Below, piece by piece: positions 9,114 to 17,654 of a stretch of 64,000 nt of DNA. Location: contig JAEYSM010000022.1 in the NCBI GenBank assembly GCA_023434665.1, forward strand, positions 17,855-81,854, written 5' to 3'. Position 1 is the first letter of the stretch. The number at the start of each line of letters is the position of its first letter. Made by a program: the position numbers and the translations under genes. Origin of the DNA: Bacteroidota bacterium (GTDB lineage: Bacteria; Bacteroidota; Bacteroidia; Bacteroidales; Lentimicrobiaceae). Below the pieces are notes generated by a model that ran no database searches, was not told the origin of the DNA, and saw nothing but the letters and a program-made list of their open reading frames with translations.

Positions 9114-9620
9114 TTAGACGTTTAAGTCTATAAATTCGTATTTATTACCCAAATGATTGATAAATCGAAGGAAATCGCTATACCCGATAACTAACGAAGC
9201 TCTATTATCATTAGGATGAAAACTTATCTTTGCCATTGCGCTAAGGTCCTTGTCCAGAAATAGATACACATGGTGTTCTTTATCATGGATTAAACCGAAC
9301 GGGGAAACTGAGCCCGGTTTAAGTTTCAGGTATTTATCCATTCTTTGTTCTGAAGCAAAAGAAAGTTTTCCCTGCTTAAGATACTTTTCAAGCATATGAA
9401 TGCCTAATTCCTTTCGGTGATCAAATATTACCAAATAATGCCTGTTACCTTTATGGTTTCTGAAAAACAGGTTCTTGCAATGTGTTGTTTCCTTAATGTC
9501 CTTCCAATATTGTATTGCAATTTCGATGGTTGGAGCAGGGGGGTGTTGATAGTATTCAAAAGGAATGTTGAGTTCTCTCAGTTTATCGTATAATTCCTTA
9601 TCGCCAATTAACTCATTCAT
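9114..9620 (-). CDS. Prolyl-tRNA deacylase, YbaK/ProXp-ala (PrdX) family
   Basis: A 168-residue free-standing trans-editing domain of the YbaK/PrdX superfamily that removes mischarged amino acids, usually alanine, from tRNA-Pro. The N-terminus (residues 10-35) contains FEYYQHPPAPTIEIA. The core has KNLFFRNHKGNRHYLVI, matching the conserved Lys-Asn-Leu-Phe motif of the PrdX group, and LKPGSVSPFGL, matching the GxVSPFGL motif. Length is normal for the single-domain form. It lies next to gltX in the same direction, 87 bases downstream of its stop, so both may serve translation fidelity. Substrate specificity is inferred from the family. Confidence 0.85.
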   Translation of the reverse strand: MNELIGDKELYDKLRELNIPFEYYQHPPAPTIEIAIQYWKDIKETTHCKNLFFRNHKGNRHYLVIFDHRKELGIHMLEKYLKQGKLSFASEQRMDKYLKLKPGSVSPFGLIHDKEHHVYLFLDKDLSAMAKISFHPNDNRASLVIGYSDFLRFINHLGNKYEFIDLNV

Positions 9621-9707
9621 TTCAAATTATTTAAAAGCATAACTCCTTTAGTCAAATGGGGGTTAAGCAGAAATTGAAAGGTCGGTGATTTCAATTAACT
9701 AATTCCC

Positions 9708-11222
9708 TTACGATGCATGGATGAGTCTATATATCCTTGCGATTGTTTCTTCTTTCCCTAGTACGCAAATAATTCCGGCTATTCCCGGACCGAATGCTGA
9801 TCCCACAAGTGCAAGGCGCAATGAATTCATTACCTGACCCATGTTGTATCCTGATTGATTTATAAACTCTTTCAAGTCGGATTCAAGCACTTGAGGTTCA
9901 AGTTTGGATTGCTCCTGAATGAAATTACTTATTGAATTGAGCATTTGTGGCGATTCAGGCCGCCATACTTTATTCTTCATCTTCTCATCATAGGTAACTG
10001 GTTCCTTAAAGAAGAAGTAAGCCTGATCCCACAAGTCTGAAATAAGTGTAACCCTTTCTTTTATTAAACCTGCAATCGCATTGAGTTTACTGAAATCAGC
10101 ATCAATACCTTTCCCAATCAACTGATTTTGCAAAAAGTGAGCTACTTCAACATCCGATAGATTAGAGAAATACTGATGATTAAACCATTTAGCTTTTTCC
10201 GGATCAAACTTAGAACCATGTTTCTGCACTCTATCTATGGAGAAAGCATCAATAAGTTCTTCCATAGTGAATATCTCCTTTTCAGTTCCCGGATTCCATC
10301 CCAACATGGCTAACATATTGACAAAAGCATCTGGAAGATATCCTGATTCACGGTAACCGGATGAGATTTCCTTAGTTTTTGGATCAATCCATCGCAATGG
10401 AAAAACAGGGAAGCCTAATCTATCTCCGTCTCTTTTACTCAGTTTGCCATTCCCGTCAGGTTTTAGTAATAAAGGTAAATGAGCAAACTTGGGCGCTTCC
10501 CAACCGAAATATTCATACAAAATTACATGGAGAGGGGCAGAGGGTAACCATTCTTCACCTCTGATCACATGGGTTATCTCCATGAGATGGTCATCCACAA
10601 TATTGGCCAGGTGATAAGTTGGCATTCCATCTGACTTGAACAGGACTTTATCGTCGAGTTTTGAAGTATCGACAACAACTTCCCCTCTGATAAGATCATC
10701 AACTTTTATTACCTGGTCGGCCGGAATGAGAACCCTGATTACATATTGGTCGCCTCTTTCAATTCTCTGTTTGACTTCCTCGGGGGAAAGAACCAGTGAA
10801 TTTTTCATTTCATATCTTGAAAGGTAGTCGTACTGTGGAGTTGCGACACCTTTTGCAGTAAGTCTTTCTCTCATTGCTTCGAGCTCCTCCGGAGTATCGA
10901 AGGCATAATAAGCTTTACCTTCATTTATGAGCCTTTCAGCATATTCCGCGTAAATCATCTTTCTTTCACTTTGGCGATATGGCTCATGAGGGCCTCCAAC
11001 ACCAACACCTTCATCATAAATGATTCCACACCAATGTAATGCCTCAATTATATATTCTTCGGCTCCTGGAACATACCTGCTTTGATCGGTATCTTCAATC
11101 CTTAAGAGGAATTTTCCGTTATACTTTTTAGCAAATAAAAAATTATAGAGGGCTGTGCGGACTCCTCCAATGTGTAGAGGGCCAGTTGGACTAGGTGCGA
11201 ATCTAACTCTTACTTCTTTCAT
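9708..11222 (-). CDS. gltX: Glutamyl-tRNA synthetase
   Basis: A class I synthetase that charges tRNA-Glu in the cytoplasm. The 504-residue protein has the HIGH-type motif PSPTGPLHIGG at residues 10-20 and the KMSKS-type motif KLSKR at residues 260-264. The start is set at the ATG at 11222. An in-frame TTG at 11255 lies inside the promoter box at 11239-11246, which rules it out. I cannot tell from sequence alone whether it is discriminating or also charges tRNA-Gln. Confidence 0.95.
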   Translation of the reverse strand: MKEVRVRFAPSPTGPLHIGGVRTALYNFLFAKKYNGKFLLRIEDTDQSRYVPGAEEYIIEALHWCGIIYDEGVGVGGPHEPYRQSERKMIYAEYAERLINEGKAYYAFDTPEELEAMRERLTAKGVATPQYDYLSRYEMKNSLVLSPEEVKQRIERGDQYVIRVLIPADQVIKVDDLIRGEVVVDTSKLDDKVLFKSDGMPTYHLANIVDDHLMEITHVIRGEEWLPSAPLHVILYEYFGWEAPKFAHLPLLLKPDGNGKLSKRDGDRLGFPVFPLRWIDPKTKEISSGYRESGYLPDAFVNMLAMLGWNPGTEKEIFTMEELIDAFSIDRVQKHGSKFDPEKAKWFNHQYFSNLSDVEVAHFLQNQLIGKGIDADFSKLNAIAGLIKERVTLISDLWDQAYFFFKEPVTYDEKMKNKVWRPESPQMLNSISNFIQEQSKLEPQVLESDLKEFINQSGYNMGQVMNSLRLALVGSAFGPGIAGIICVLGKEETIARIYRLIHAS

Positions 11223-11238
11223 AATGTTATTTATGTTG

Positions 11239-11246
11239 CAAAGATA
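11239..11246 (-). promoter_or_regulatory. Bacteroidota -7 box upstream of gltX
   Basis: Read on the minus strand the sequence is TATCTTTG, matching TAnnTTTG, and it ends 17 bases before the gltX ATG. It also decides the start, because the upstream TTG codon would fall before the predicted transcription start. Confidence 0.6.
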
Positions 11247-11332
11247 GAAAAACAACTATGGTGTAATTAAATCTCATTTTCTTAATACTTGTTAAACTAA
11301 GTAACCCCACATATACAAAGTTCTAATTTGTT

Positions 11333-11340
11333 TACCTTTG
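11333..11340 (+). promoter_or_regulatory. Bacteroidota -7 box upstream of the cyclase gene
   Basis: TACCTTTG matches TAnnTTTG and lies 42 bases before the ATG at 11383. No clear -33 element was recognised. Confidence 0.5.
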
Positions 11341-11382
11341 TAGGTTAGCATCTAAATATTAACCCTTTCAAATGTATTTGGG

Positions 11383-13479
11383 ATGATAAAACAGGCTAAG
11401 AATAAATCTCTGATTCCACGATACAGGTTGGGAAGAATCTTTATTTTCCCTTTGTTGCTTTATCTTTTGCTTGTTTACCCGGTTCTTGGGATCATGCTGG
11501 TTAAAAGTTTTCCCCAATTAAAAGAAAAGGGAAAAGTCGAATTCATTAAAGAATTGGACGATCATCCTGAGGAAGGTGGACTTGTATTTAAATATGAAAA
11601 GGAGGCTACCGGAAATGCTAATATTCAGCTAAATTCAGGGGATAGCACCATAACCACACGAGTTGTTCCTGTTGAAACAAATGGTAAATCACCTAGTGGC
11701 TTTTCAGGATCTATCAACAGAATGTTCCGTATTGTATTCATTTCAAGTGTGGTTGGAGGTATTCTTTTTAATATTCCGTTCAAGATATATTTTAAAAGAA
11801 AACGAAAGGAGAAAAGTGTTTCTAAAGGATTATATAAGTTTTGCCGGAGATTCTTACTCAAAACTCCATTAATCAATTCAGGAATTGTATTCTTTGCCTT
11901 TACCGTTATGCATATTATAATGGCTATCAGGGTAATGAATCCTTCTAATTTTGAGGATGAGCTAGGTCGTCGGTTATATCTGAGTTACTTTTTCATTTCA
12001 GTAGTAGCATCCCTGCTCAGCACTTTATTTATCTTTTTCTGGCAGAAACATCTGGTGCACATCAAGTACATCGAATACATCTATTCAAAGGATGAGCTTC
12101 AGAAAAGGATATTTGGCCAGACAAGCGGAAAAATCAAAAACCGCTTATATACAGCCAGTGCAATGACATCATTGCTCCCCCTTACTGTAGTGTTACTTTA
12201 TCTATTAATCAGTTTGACGCCCATCCAGGATATGGGGCATTCTACACCAGGAGAATTAAGGATTATGCTAGGCCGTTTGACGGATATTATGGGTCCTGAC
12301 CTCGATCTTGAAGAAGAATTTGGCAAATCAAACTTATACTATATCAGTGCAATTGACAATGTTTTAATGTTTGCAGGAATCACCAGCGGTATTCTTGTGG
12401 CGTTTATTTACATTCTGTTTTTTGTTAGCTGGTCGACCGCTGATATAGTTCGTCCTGTTAATGAGTTGGTGAGAAATATGCAGTTTACCAGTGAAGGGAA
12501 ACTCGATAATTATACGATTGTTAGAACAAACGATGAAATAGGAGTGATGTCGGAGGGCTATAATCTAATGACGTCCCGTTTGCGTGATTATATTTATCGT
12601 ATTTCCCAGATGAATGAGGCTTACTCGAGATTTGTTCCTAATCAGTTCCTTGAGTTTCTGGGGAAGGAGAATTTCGTGGATATTCAGTTGGGCGACCAGG
12701 TGCAAAAGGAGATGTCAGTATTATTCAGCGACATCAGAGGATTTACGGAACTTTCGGAGGGGTTGACACCAAAAGAAAATTTCGATTTTATTAACCATTA
12801 TCTTGGTTACATGGAACCGGTTATCAGAAAGAATAATGGTTTCATCGACAAGTATATGGGTGACTCCATAATGGCGCTATTTTCAGATTCGGTAGATGAT
12901 GCGATAAATGCTGCCATTGAAATGCGTTTGGCATTACAACAATTTAATAAAGACAGGATAGAAATCGGTATGCCGGCTGTGGATTCAGGTATTGGTATCC
13001 ATACCGGAAATCTGATGTTAGGTGTAGTAGGAGGGGAGGGCCGAATTGATGGAACTGTAATTTCAGATTCAGTTAATCTAGCCTCGCGACTCGAAGGATT
13101 AACAAAAATTTATAAAACTTCGATAATCATCAGCGAGGATAGCCTTATAAAACTGAATAATCCGGGAAATTATAATTTTAGATTTCTGGATGTTGCCCGT
13201 GTGAAAGGTAAAAAGGAGGCTGTTTACATTTTTGAGGTTCTTGATGGAGAGCCGGAAGAAATAAGAGAACTCAAGATGCAAACTAAAATTACTTTTGGCA
13301 AAGGTATTGAAGCATATAAAAACAGGGACTTTAATAGTGCAATAGAAATATTTACAGAGGTAGTAAAGATTAATCCTTCGGATGCTGCTGCTGCCTTTTA
13401 CATAAATCGTTGCAGAAATATTACAGGTAAGCAATTACCTGATGACTGGAGTGGAATTGAAGTTTTTGACGCTAAATAG
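11383..13479 (+). CDS. Membrane-bound class III adenylate cyclase with HAMP domain
   Basis: A 698-residue protein expected to make cAMP. Hydrophobic segments occur near residues 20-41, 107-125, 165-185, 200-222, 258-278 and 335-358. A HAMP-like linker follows (VRPVNELVRNMQF onward). The class III catalytic domain spans about 440-625. Asp450 in LFSDIRGF and Asp494 in KYMGDSIM would bind the two metal ions. Lys490 and Asp562 are the adenine-selecting pair, and Asn565 and Arg569 in SDSVNLASRLEG stabilise the transition state. All are present, so the enzyme looks active and ATP-specific. The tail (about 640-690) resembles a single TPR-like hairpin. Downstream cAMP targets are not in the window. 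Confidence 0.88.
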   Translation: MIKQAKNKSLIPRYRLGRIFIFPLLLYLLLVYPVLGIMLVKSFPQLKEKGKVEFIKELDDHPEEGGLVFKYEKEATGNANIQLNSGDSTITTRVVPVETNGKSPSGFSGSINRMFRIVFISSVVGGILFNIPFKIYFKRKRKEKSVSKGLYKFCRRFLLKTPLINSGIVFFAFTVMHIIMAIRVMNPSNFEDELGRRLYLSYFFISVVASLLSTLFIFFWQKHLVHIKYIEYIYSKDELQKRIFGQTSGKIKNRLYTASAMTSLLPLTVVLLYLLISLTPIQDMGHSTPGELRIMLGRLTDIMGPDLDLEEEFGKSNLYYISAIDNVLMFAGITSGILVAFIYILFFVSWSTADIVRPVNELVRNMQFTSEGKLDNYTIVRTNDEIGVMSEGYNLMTSRLRDYIYRISQMNEAYSRFVPNQFLEFLGKENFVDIQLGDQVQKEMSVLFSDIRGFTELSEGLTPKENFDFINHYLGYMEPVIRKNNGFIDKYMGDSIMALFSDSVDDAINAAIEMRLALQQFNKDRIEIGMPAVDSGIGIHTGNLMLGVVGGEGRIDGTVISDSVNLASRLEGLTKIYKTSIIISEDSLIKLNNPGNYNFRFLDVARVKGKKEAVYIFEVLDGEPEEIRELKMQTKITFGKGIEAYKNRDFNSAIEIFTEVVKINPSDAAAAFYINRCRNITGKQLPDDWSGIEVFDAK

Positions 13480-13482
13480 GCA

Positions 13483-13519
13483 AGGTTTCTTGAATTTAAG
13501 AACCTCATATATACTTTTT
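13483..13519 (+). terminator. Possible terminator after the cyclase gene
   Basis: AGGTTTCTT and AAGAACCT can pair with one bulged base around a six-base loop, and a run of six T follows at 13513-13518. The stem is short and A/T-rich, so the call is tentative. Confidence 0.3.
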
Positions 13520-13559
13520 TGAGTTAGTAGAGGTTATATTTTTAAGATTATACTGGAGA

Positions 13560-16500
13560 ATGAATAACAATTATACCATACTAATAGATAAGCTCGATGC
13601 TTTCATCAAAAAGTATTATGCTAATCTCCTCATCAAGGGAGTGCTGTATAGTACAGCATTGCTTGGGAGTTTTTTCCTGATATTTACTTTATTCGAGTCG
13701 GTAGCCTGGTTCTCAACAACTGTCCGGACCGTCCTTTTCTATTCCTACTTGGTATTTGGATCCGTGCTGATTTATCGGTATATCATCAATCCCTTACTGA
13801 AATTATACAAAATTGGTTCACGTATTTCTCACGAAATGGCAGCTGAAATTGTGGGAAAGCATTTTAGTGATGTCAAGGACACGTTACTCAATACACTCCA
13901 ATTAAAGAGACTTGCTGATGACTCTCCTGATAATTATGATTTGATAATTGCAGGAATCAATAAGAAGTCAGAAAAACTAATGACTATTCCATTCAAGTCG
14001 GCTGTTGATTATGCATCCAATAGAAAGTATCTTTATTGGGCACTTCCACCAATTTTGGTAATAGTTATTCTTTTATTAGCATCTCCAAAAGTTTTAACTG
14101 ATCCCGGAAGTCGTTTGATTAATCATTCAGTTACTTTTTCAAAACCATTACCTTTTTCATTGAGTATTAAAAATGAGGACCTTACGGCAATTCAACAAGA
14201 GGATTTCGTTTTAAACGTTTTTGTGTCAGGTCAGGAATTACCATCTGAAATTTTCTTACTTGTTGATGGGAATGAATATAGAATGCATCCTCTTAATAAG
14301 TTGAATTTTGAATATACTTTTAAAAAGATTCAGAAAGATCAGGATTTCAGGCTGATGGCAGCTGGTTACACGAGTGAAAAATATTTTATAAAAGTGCTCC
14401 CAAAGCCAATTATCTTGAATTACGATATTGAGTTACAGTATCCTGCATACCTTAAACGACAGAATGAGGTCATTTCAAATGTTGGTGATATTAATGTTCC
14501 ACAAGGAACTGTACTGAACTGGAAGTTCTATACCCGTGATGCAGAAACCATTACTTTTAAGCTGGGTGATGAAGTAAAACAATTGTTGTCAGGCCAGAGT
14601 AACACCTTTAACACCAGTCACAAACTGATGAGTGGTACCGATATCACAATTTCAAGCAGCAACAAGTATCTGACTAACAACGATTCACTAATATTTTATG
14701 CTAATGCACTGGCAGATATGTACCCTACTATTAATCTTGAGGAATACAGAGATAGCATATTTGATAACAGGCTGTATTTTAGAGGTTTAATAAGAGATGA
14801 CCATGGATTCAGGAACCTTGATTTTAAAATGAGCCGCTTAAGAGATGGTGAAAAAGGTGCTGAAATGTCGACTCAGGTGCTTATTGAAAAGGATGTTACA
14901 GAACAAAACTTCTATTATTATTTCGACCTAATGACCTTAGGACTCGATCCGGGCGAAAATATTGCTTATTATTTCGAAGTATGGGACAATGATGGTGTAA
15001 ATGGTTCTAAATCAGCACGTTCACAAGAAATGACATTTAGAATCCCTACTCTTGATGAGATTAATGCCATGGTTAATAAGCATCAGGAGGATTTGAAAGA
15101 TGATTTTGAGCAGACCATTAAGGAAGCTAAAAATATTCAGGAGGCTATTGATAAGTTGAATGCCGATTTCATCAATAAGAAAGACTTAAACTATCAAGAC
15201 AAGAAACAAATTGAGGATCTGATTCAAAGACATAAGAATTTGCAAGAAAAGATTGAGGACATGCAGCTTGAAAGTAAGCAAATGAATGTAAAAGAATCAC
15301 AGATAAAAAAAGTAGATGAGACTATAGTTGAGAAGCAGAAGCAGCTTGAAAAACTTTTCGAAGACATTATGTCGGAAGAAATGAAAAAAATGTTTGAAGA
15401 GTTGCAGAAATTGATGGATGAATTCAATAAAGATAAGGTAAAAGATATTCTTGAAAAAATACAAATGTCGGCCGAAGATCTGGAAAAAGATCTTGATAGA
15501 AACCTTGAGCTATTTAAGCAACTCGAGTTTGACAAGAAGCTAACCGAAGCAATCGAAGCTTTAAAGAAACTGGCAGAGGAAGAGTCGCAGCTTTCTCAAC
15601 AAACCAGTGAAAGTCCAAAGAAAGAATCTGAGAATCTTCAGAAGAAACAAGAAGAAATAAAAGACCAATTCAATGAATTGGGTAAGGAGCTCGAGGAGCT
15701 TAAAAATCTTAATGAGAAACTCGAGGAACCCAACAACTTTGATCTTCCTGAATCAGAAAAAAGTGATATTGAAAAAGAGATGAAAGAGAGCATGGAAAAT
15801 CTCAAAGAATCTCAAATGAAGAAAGCTTCGGAAAATCAGAAGAAAGCTTCTGATAAAATGAAACAAATGAGTGATGACTTGTTTCAGATGCAGCAGGAGA
15901 TGAATGATGAACAATTAGGAGAGGATGCTGCTGCACTCAGAGTCATTCTCGAAAATCTGGTTAGGATTTCTTTCGACCAGGAAGATTTAATGAGTCGCCT
16001 TCAGGCCATCAATAGGTCTGATCCTAAATACCCAACATTAGCAGAGGAACAAAAACGACTTAAAGATAATCTGTTGATGGTTGAAGATTCATTACTTGCA
16101 TTAAGTAAGCGACAACCGATGATTGGGAATTTTGTCAATCGTGAGATAAGGGATATTAATAACAATACTGAAATGGCACTTGAGGCGCTGCAAAAAAGGT
16201 CTGTTGGGATGGCTGGTTCTAAACAGCAATATGTGATGACAGCCGTAAATAACCTCGCATTATTATTATCCGAATCACTAAAGAACATGGAGCAATCATT
16301 AAATATGAAGGCCTCAGGTAAATCGGGAAAGTCAAATCCTAAACCTGGTAAAGGAAAGAATTCCATGAAATCAATGCGTCAAATGCAAGAGCAGTTAAAT
16401 CAGCAGATGGAGGAATTACGTAAAGGAATGTCACCAAAACCTGGAGAGAAAGGAAAGCAAGGACAAGGATCGCAAATGAGTGAGCAATTGGCTAGGATGG

Positions 16501-16907
16501 CTGCTCAACAGGAGGCATTGAGAAGGATGCTACAGCAGTATGCAGATGAATTACAGAAAGAAGGAAATGTGAATCAACAGGGAATGCAAAAAATGTTGCA
16601 GGAAATGGAAAAAACTGAGAGTGATCTTGTGAATAAAATTTTAAACCAGCAAACCATGAAAAGGCAGCAGGAGATTTTAACGAGATTACTTGAATCGGAA
16701 AAAGCTGAAATGAAGCGGGAGCAAGAGGAAAGAAGAGAATCAAACGAAGGGAAGGATATTCCAAGACCAGATCCAGCTAAATTTTTCGATAGCATTGGAC
16801 TACCTTCAAAAGAAACCGAGTTAATACATACTATACCACCTTCCTTCAGAAATTATTACCGGAACAAAGTAAATAGTTACTTTATTCAAATACCCGCAAG
16901 TGAATAA
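13560..16907 (+). CDS. DUF4175 family large membrane-anchored coiled-coil protein
   Basis: An 1115-residue protein of a family found in Bacteroidota and some other Gram-negative phyla; its function is not established. Hydrophobic segments lie near residues 22-45, 52-75 and 155-173. A beta-rich, probably periplasmic region follows (about 180-500). Residues about 500-830 are almost entirely charged coiled coil rich in Lys, Glu and Gln. The tail (about 900-1080) is rich in Met, Gln, Lys and Gly with low-complexity Gly-Lys-Pro stretches. ybeY starts 15 bases after the stop, so the two are probably co-transcribed. A structural or envelope role is a guess from composition only. Confidence 0.8.
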   Translation: MNNNYTILIDKLDAFIKKYYANLLIKGVLYSTALLGSFFLIFTLFESVAWFSTTVRTVLFYSYLVFGSVLIYRYIINPLLKLYKIGSRISHEMAAEIVGKHFSDVKDTLLNTLQLKRLADDSPDNYDLIIAGINKKSEKLMTIPFKSAVDYASNRKYLYWALPPILVIVILLLASPKVLTDPGSRLINHSVTFSKPLPFSLSIKNEDLTAIQQEDFVLNVFVSGQELPSEIFLLVDGNEYRMHPLNKLNFEYTFKKIQKDQDFRLMAAGYTSEKYFIKVLPKPIILNYDIELQYPAYLKRQNEVISNVGDINVPQGTVLNWKFYTRDAETITFKLGDEVKQLLSGQSNTFNTSHKLMSGTDITISSSNKYLTNNDSLIFYANALADMYPTINLEEYRDSIFDNRLYFRGLIRDDHGFRNLDFKMSRLRDGEKGAEMSTQVLIEKDVTEQNFYYYFDLMTLGLDPGENIAYYFEVWDNDGVNGSKSARSQEMTFRIPTLDEINAMVNKHQEDLKDDFEQTIKEAKNIQEAIDKLNADFINKKDLNYQDKKQIEDLIQRHKNLQEKIEDMQLESKQMNVKESQIKKVDETIVEKQKQLEKLFEDIMSEEMKKMFEELQKLMDEFNKDKVKDILEKIQMSAEDLEKDLDRNLELFKQLEFDKKLTEAIEALKKLAEEESQLSQQTSESPKKESENLQKKQEEIKDQFNELGKELEELKNLNEKLEEPNNFDLPESEKSDIEKEMKESMENLKESQMKKASENQKKASDKMKQMSDDLFQMQQEMNDEQLGEDAAALRVILENLVRISFDQEDLMSRLQAINRSDPKYPTLAEEQKRLKDNLLMVEDSLLALSKRQPMIGNFVNREIRDINNNTEMALEALQKRSVGMAGSKQQYVMTAVNNLALLLSESLKNMEQSLNMKASGKSGKSNPKPGKGKNSMKSMRQMQEQLNQQMEELRKGMSPKPGEKGKQGQGSQMSEQLARMAAQQEALRRMLQQYADELQKEGNVNQQGMQKMLQEMEKTESDLVNKILNQQTMKRQQEILTRLLESEKAEMKREQEERRESNEGKDIPRPDPAKFFDSIGLPSKETELIHTIPPSFRNYYRNKVNSYFIQIPASE

Positions 16908-16922
16908 TATTTATATATCAAT

Positions 16923-17339
16923 ATGGCGACAGTTAACTTTTTTAGTGAAGGAATTGAATTCAACATTGAAAATCCCTATCAAGTCATCAATTGGATTGAG
17001 AGAGTTATAAAAGATAAGGGTTTTGCACAAGGTACTATCAATTATATCTTTTGCTCAGATGATTATTTGCTTGGGATTAATCAGCAATATTTAGATCATG
17101 ATACTTACACTGATATTATTACTTTCGATTATTCAAAAAGTGGAGTAGTAAGTGGCGATATCTTTATTAGTATCGATAGGATAAAAGAAAATGCGTCGAT
17201 ATATAAAACGACTTTTGAAAACGAATTAATGCGAGTGATCATTCACGGAATATTACACCTTACGGGGATAAAGGATAAAACCGAGGCAGAGGGAAAAGAA
17301 ATGCGTAGAAACGAAGATCATTACCTTAATCTTTTTTAA
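16923..17339 (+). CDS. ybeY: Endoribonuclease YbeY (16S rRNA maturation)
   Basis: YbeY is a metal-dependent endoribonuclease for 16S rRNA 3'-end maturation and ribosome quality control. The protein has 138 residues, slightly short for the family. The zinc-site motif is His108-Gly-Ile-Leu-His112-Leu-Thr-Gly. The third ligand of the standard HGxLHLxGxDH pattern is an Asp (Asp118) here instead of His. The N-terminal LGINQQYLDHDTYTDIITFDY matches the conserved NxxxRxxDxxTDVLSF region in relaxed form. It follows the DUF4175 gene by 15 bases and precedes mnmG. Confidence 0.9.
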   Translation: MATVNFFSEGIEFNIENPYQVINWIERVIKDKGFAQGTINYIFCSDDYLLGINQQYLDHDTYTDIITFDYSKSGVVSGDIFISIDRIKENASIYKTTFENELMRVIIHGILHLTGIKDKTEAEGKEMRRNEDHYLNLF

Positions 17340-17581
17340 AAACTCTCCGCTACTCCTCTATATATTTTCTAAAATCATCTTTTCGTACTTTCTTTCCCAC
17401 ATTAACGATAGATAGCAGTGGTTATTATTTTTGACACTCTGTTATAATACCGAGGAATAGGAGAGAAGATTAATGACTGTTTACCGTTTGCACCTTTAGG
17501 TTACTTTCACTATTATTCCAGTTATTGCTATCCTTCTCCTGGTAGATTTAACTTTTCCTAAGTATCAACCCCAATATTGCG

Positions 17582-17589
17582 TATTTTTG
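17582..17589 (+). promoter_or_regulatory. Bacteroidota -7 box upstream of mnmG
   Basis: TATTTTTG matches TAnnTTTG and lies 65 bases before the mnmG ATG. The parS site at 17629-17644 would fall in the 5' untranslated leader, so ParB binding could affect mnmG expression. Confidence 0.5.
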
Positions 17590-17628
17590 CAGCCCTAAAA
17601 CTTCGAACTCTAATTGTTATTAGACTAT

Positions 17629-17644
17629 TGTTCCACGTGAAACA
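17629..17644 (+). other. parS: parS chromosome-partitioning site 1
   Basis: TGTTCCACGTGAAACA is an exact match to the 16-base consensus parS bound by chromosomal ParB proteins (TGTTNCACGTGAAACA). ParB loads here and spreads, and with ParA and SMC it helps segregate the origin region. The site is intergenic, 10 bases before the mnmG ATG. A second, inverted copy lies 1.9 kb away. parA and parB are not in the window. Confidence 0.88.
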
Positions 17645-17654
17645 AGGCAATAAA

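Larger units (their letters stand above)
17340..17654. other. Intergenic region ybeY-mnmG (315 bases)
   Basis: This gap has no convincing coding frame. It holds the TAnnTTTG promoter box at 17582-17589 and the parS site at 17629-17644. The rest is AT-rich with pyrimidine runs and no clear hairpin with a T-tract. An upstream in-frame extension of mnmG into this gap was rejected because it would begin before the promoter box. Confidence 0.6.
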
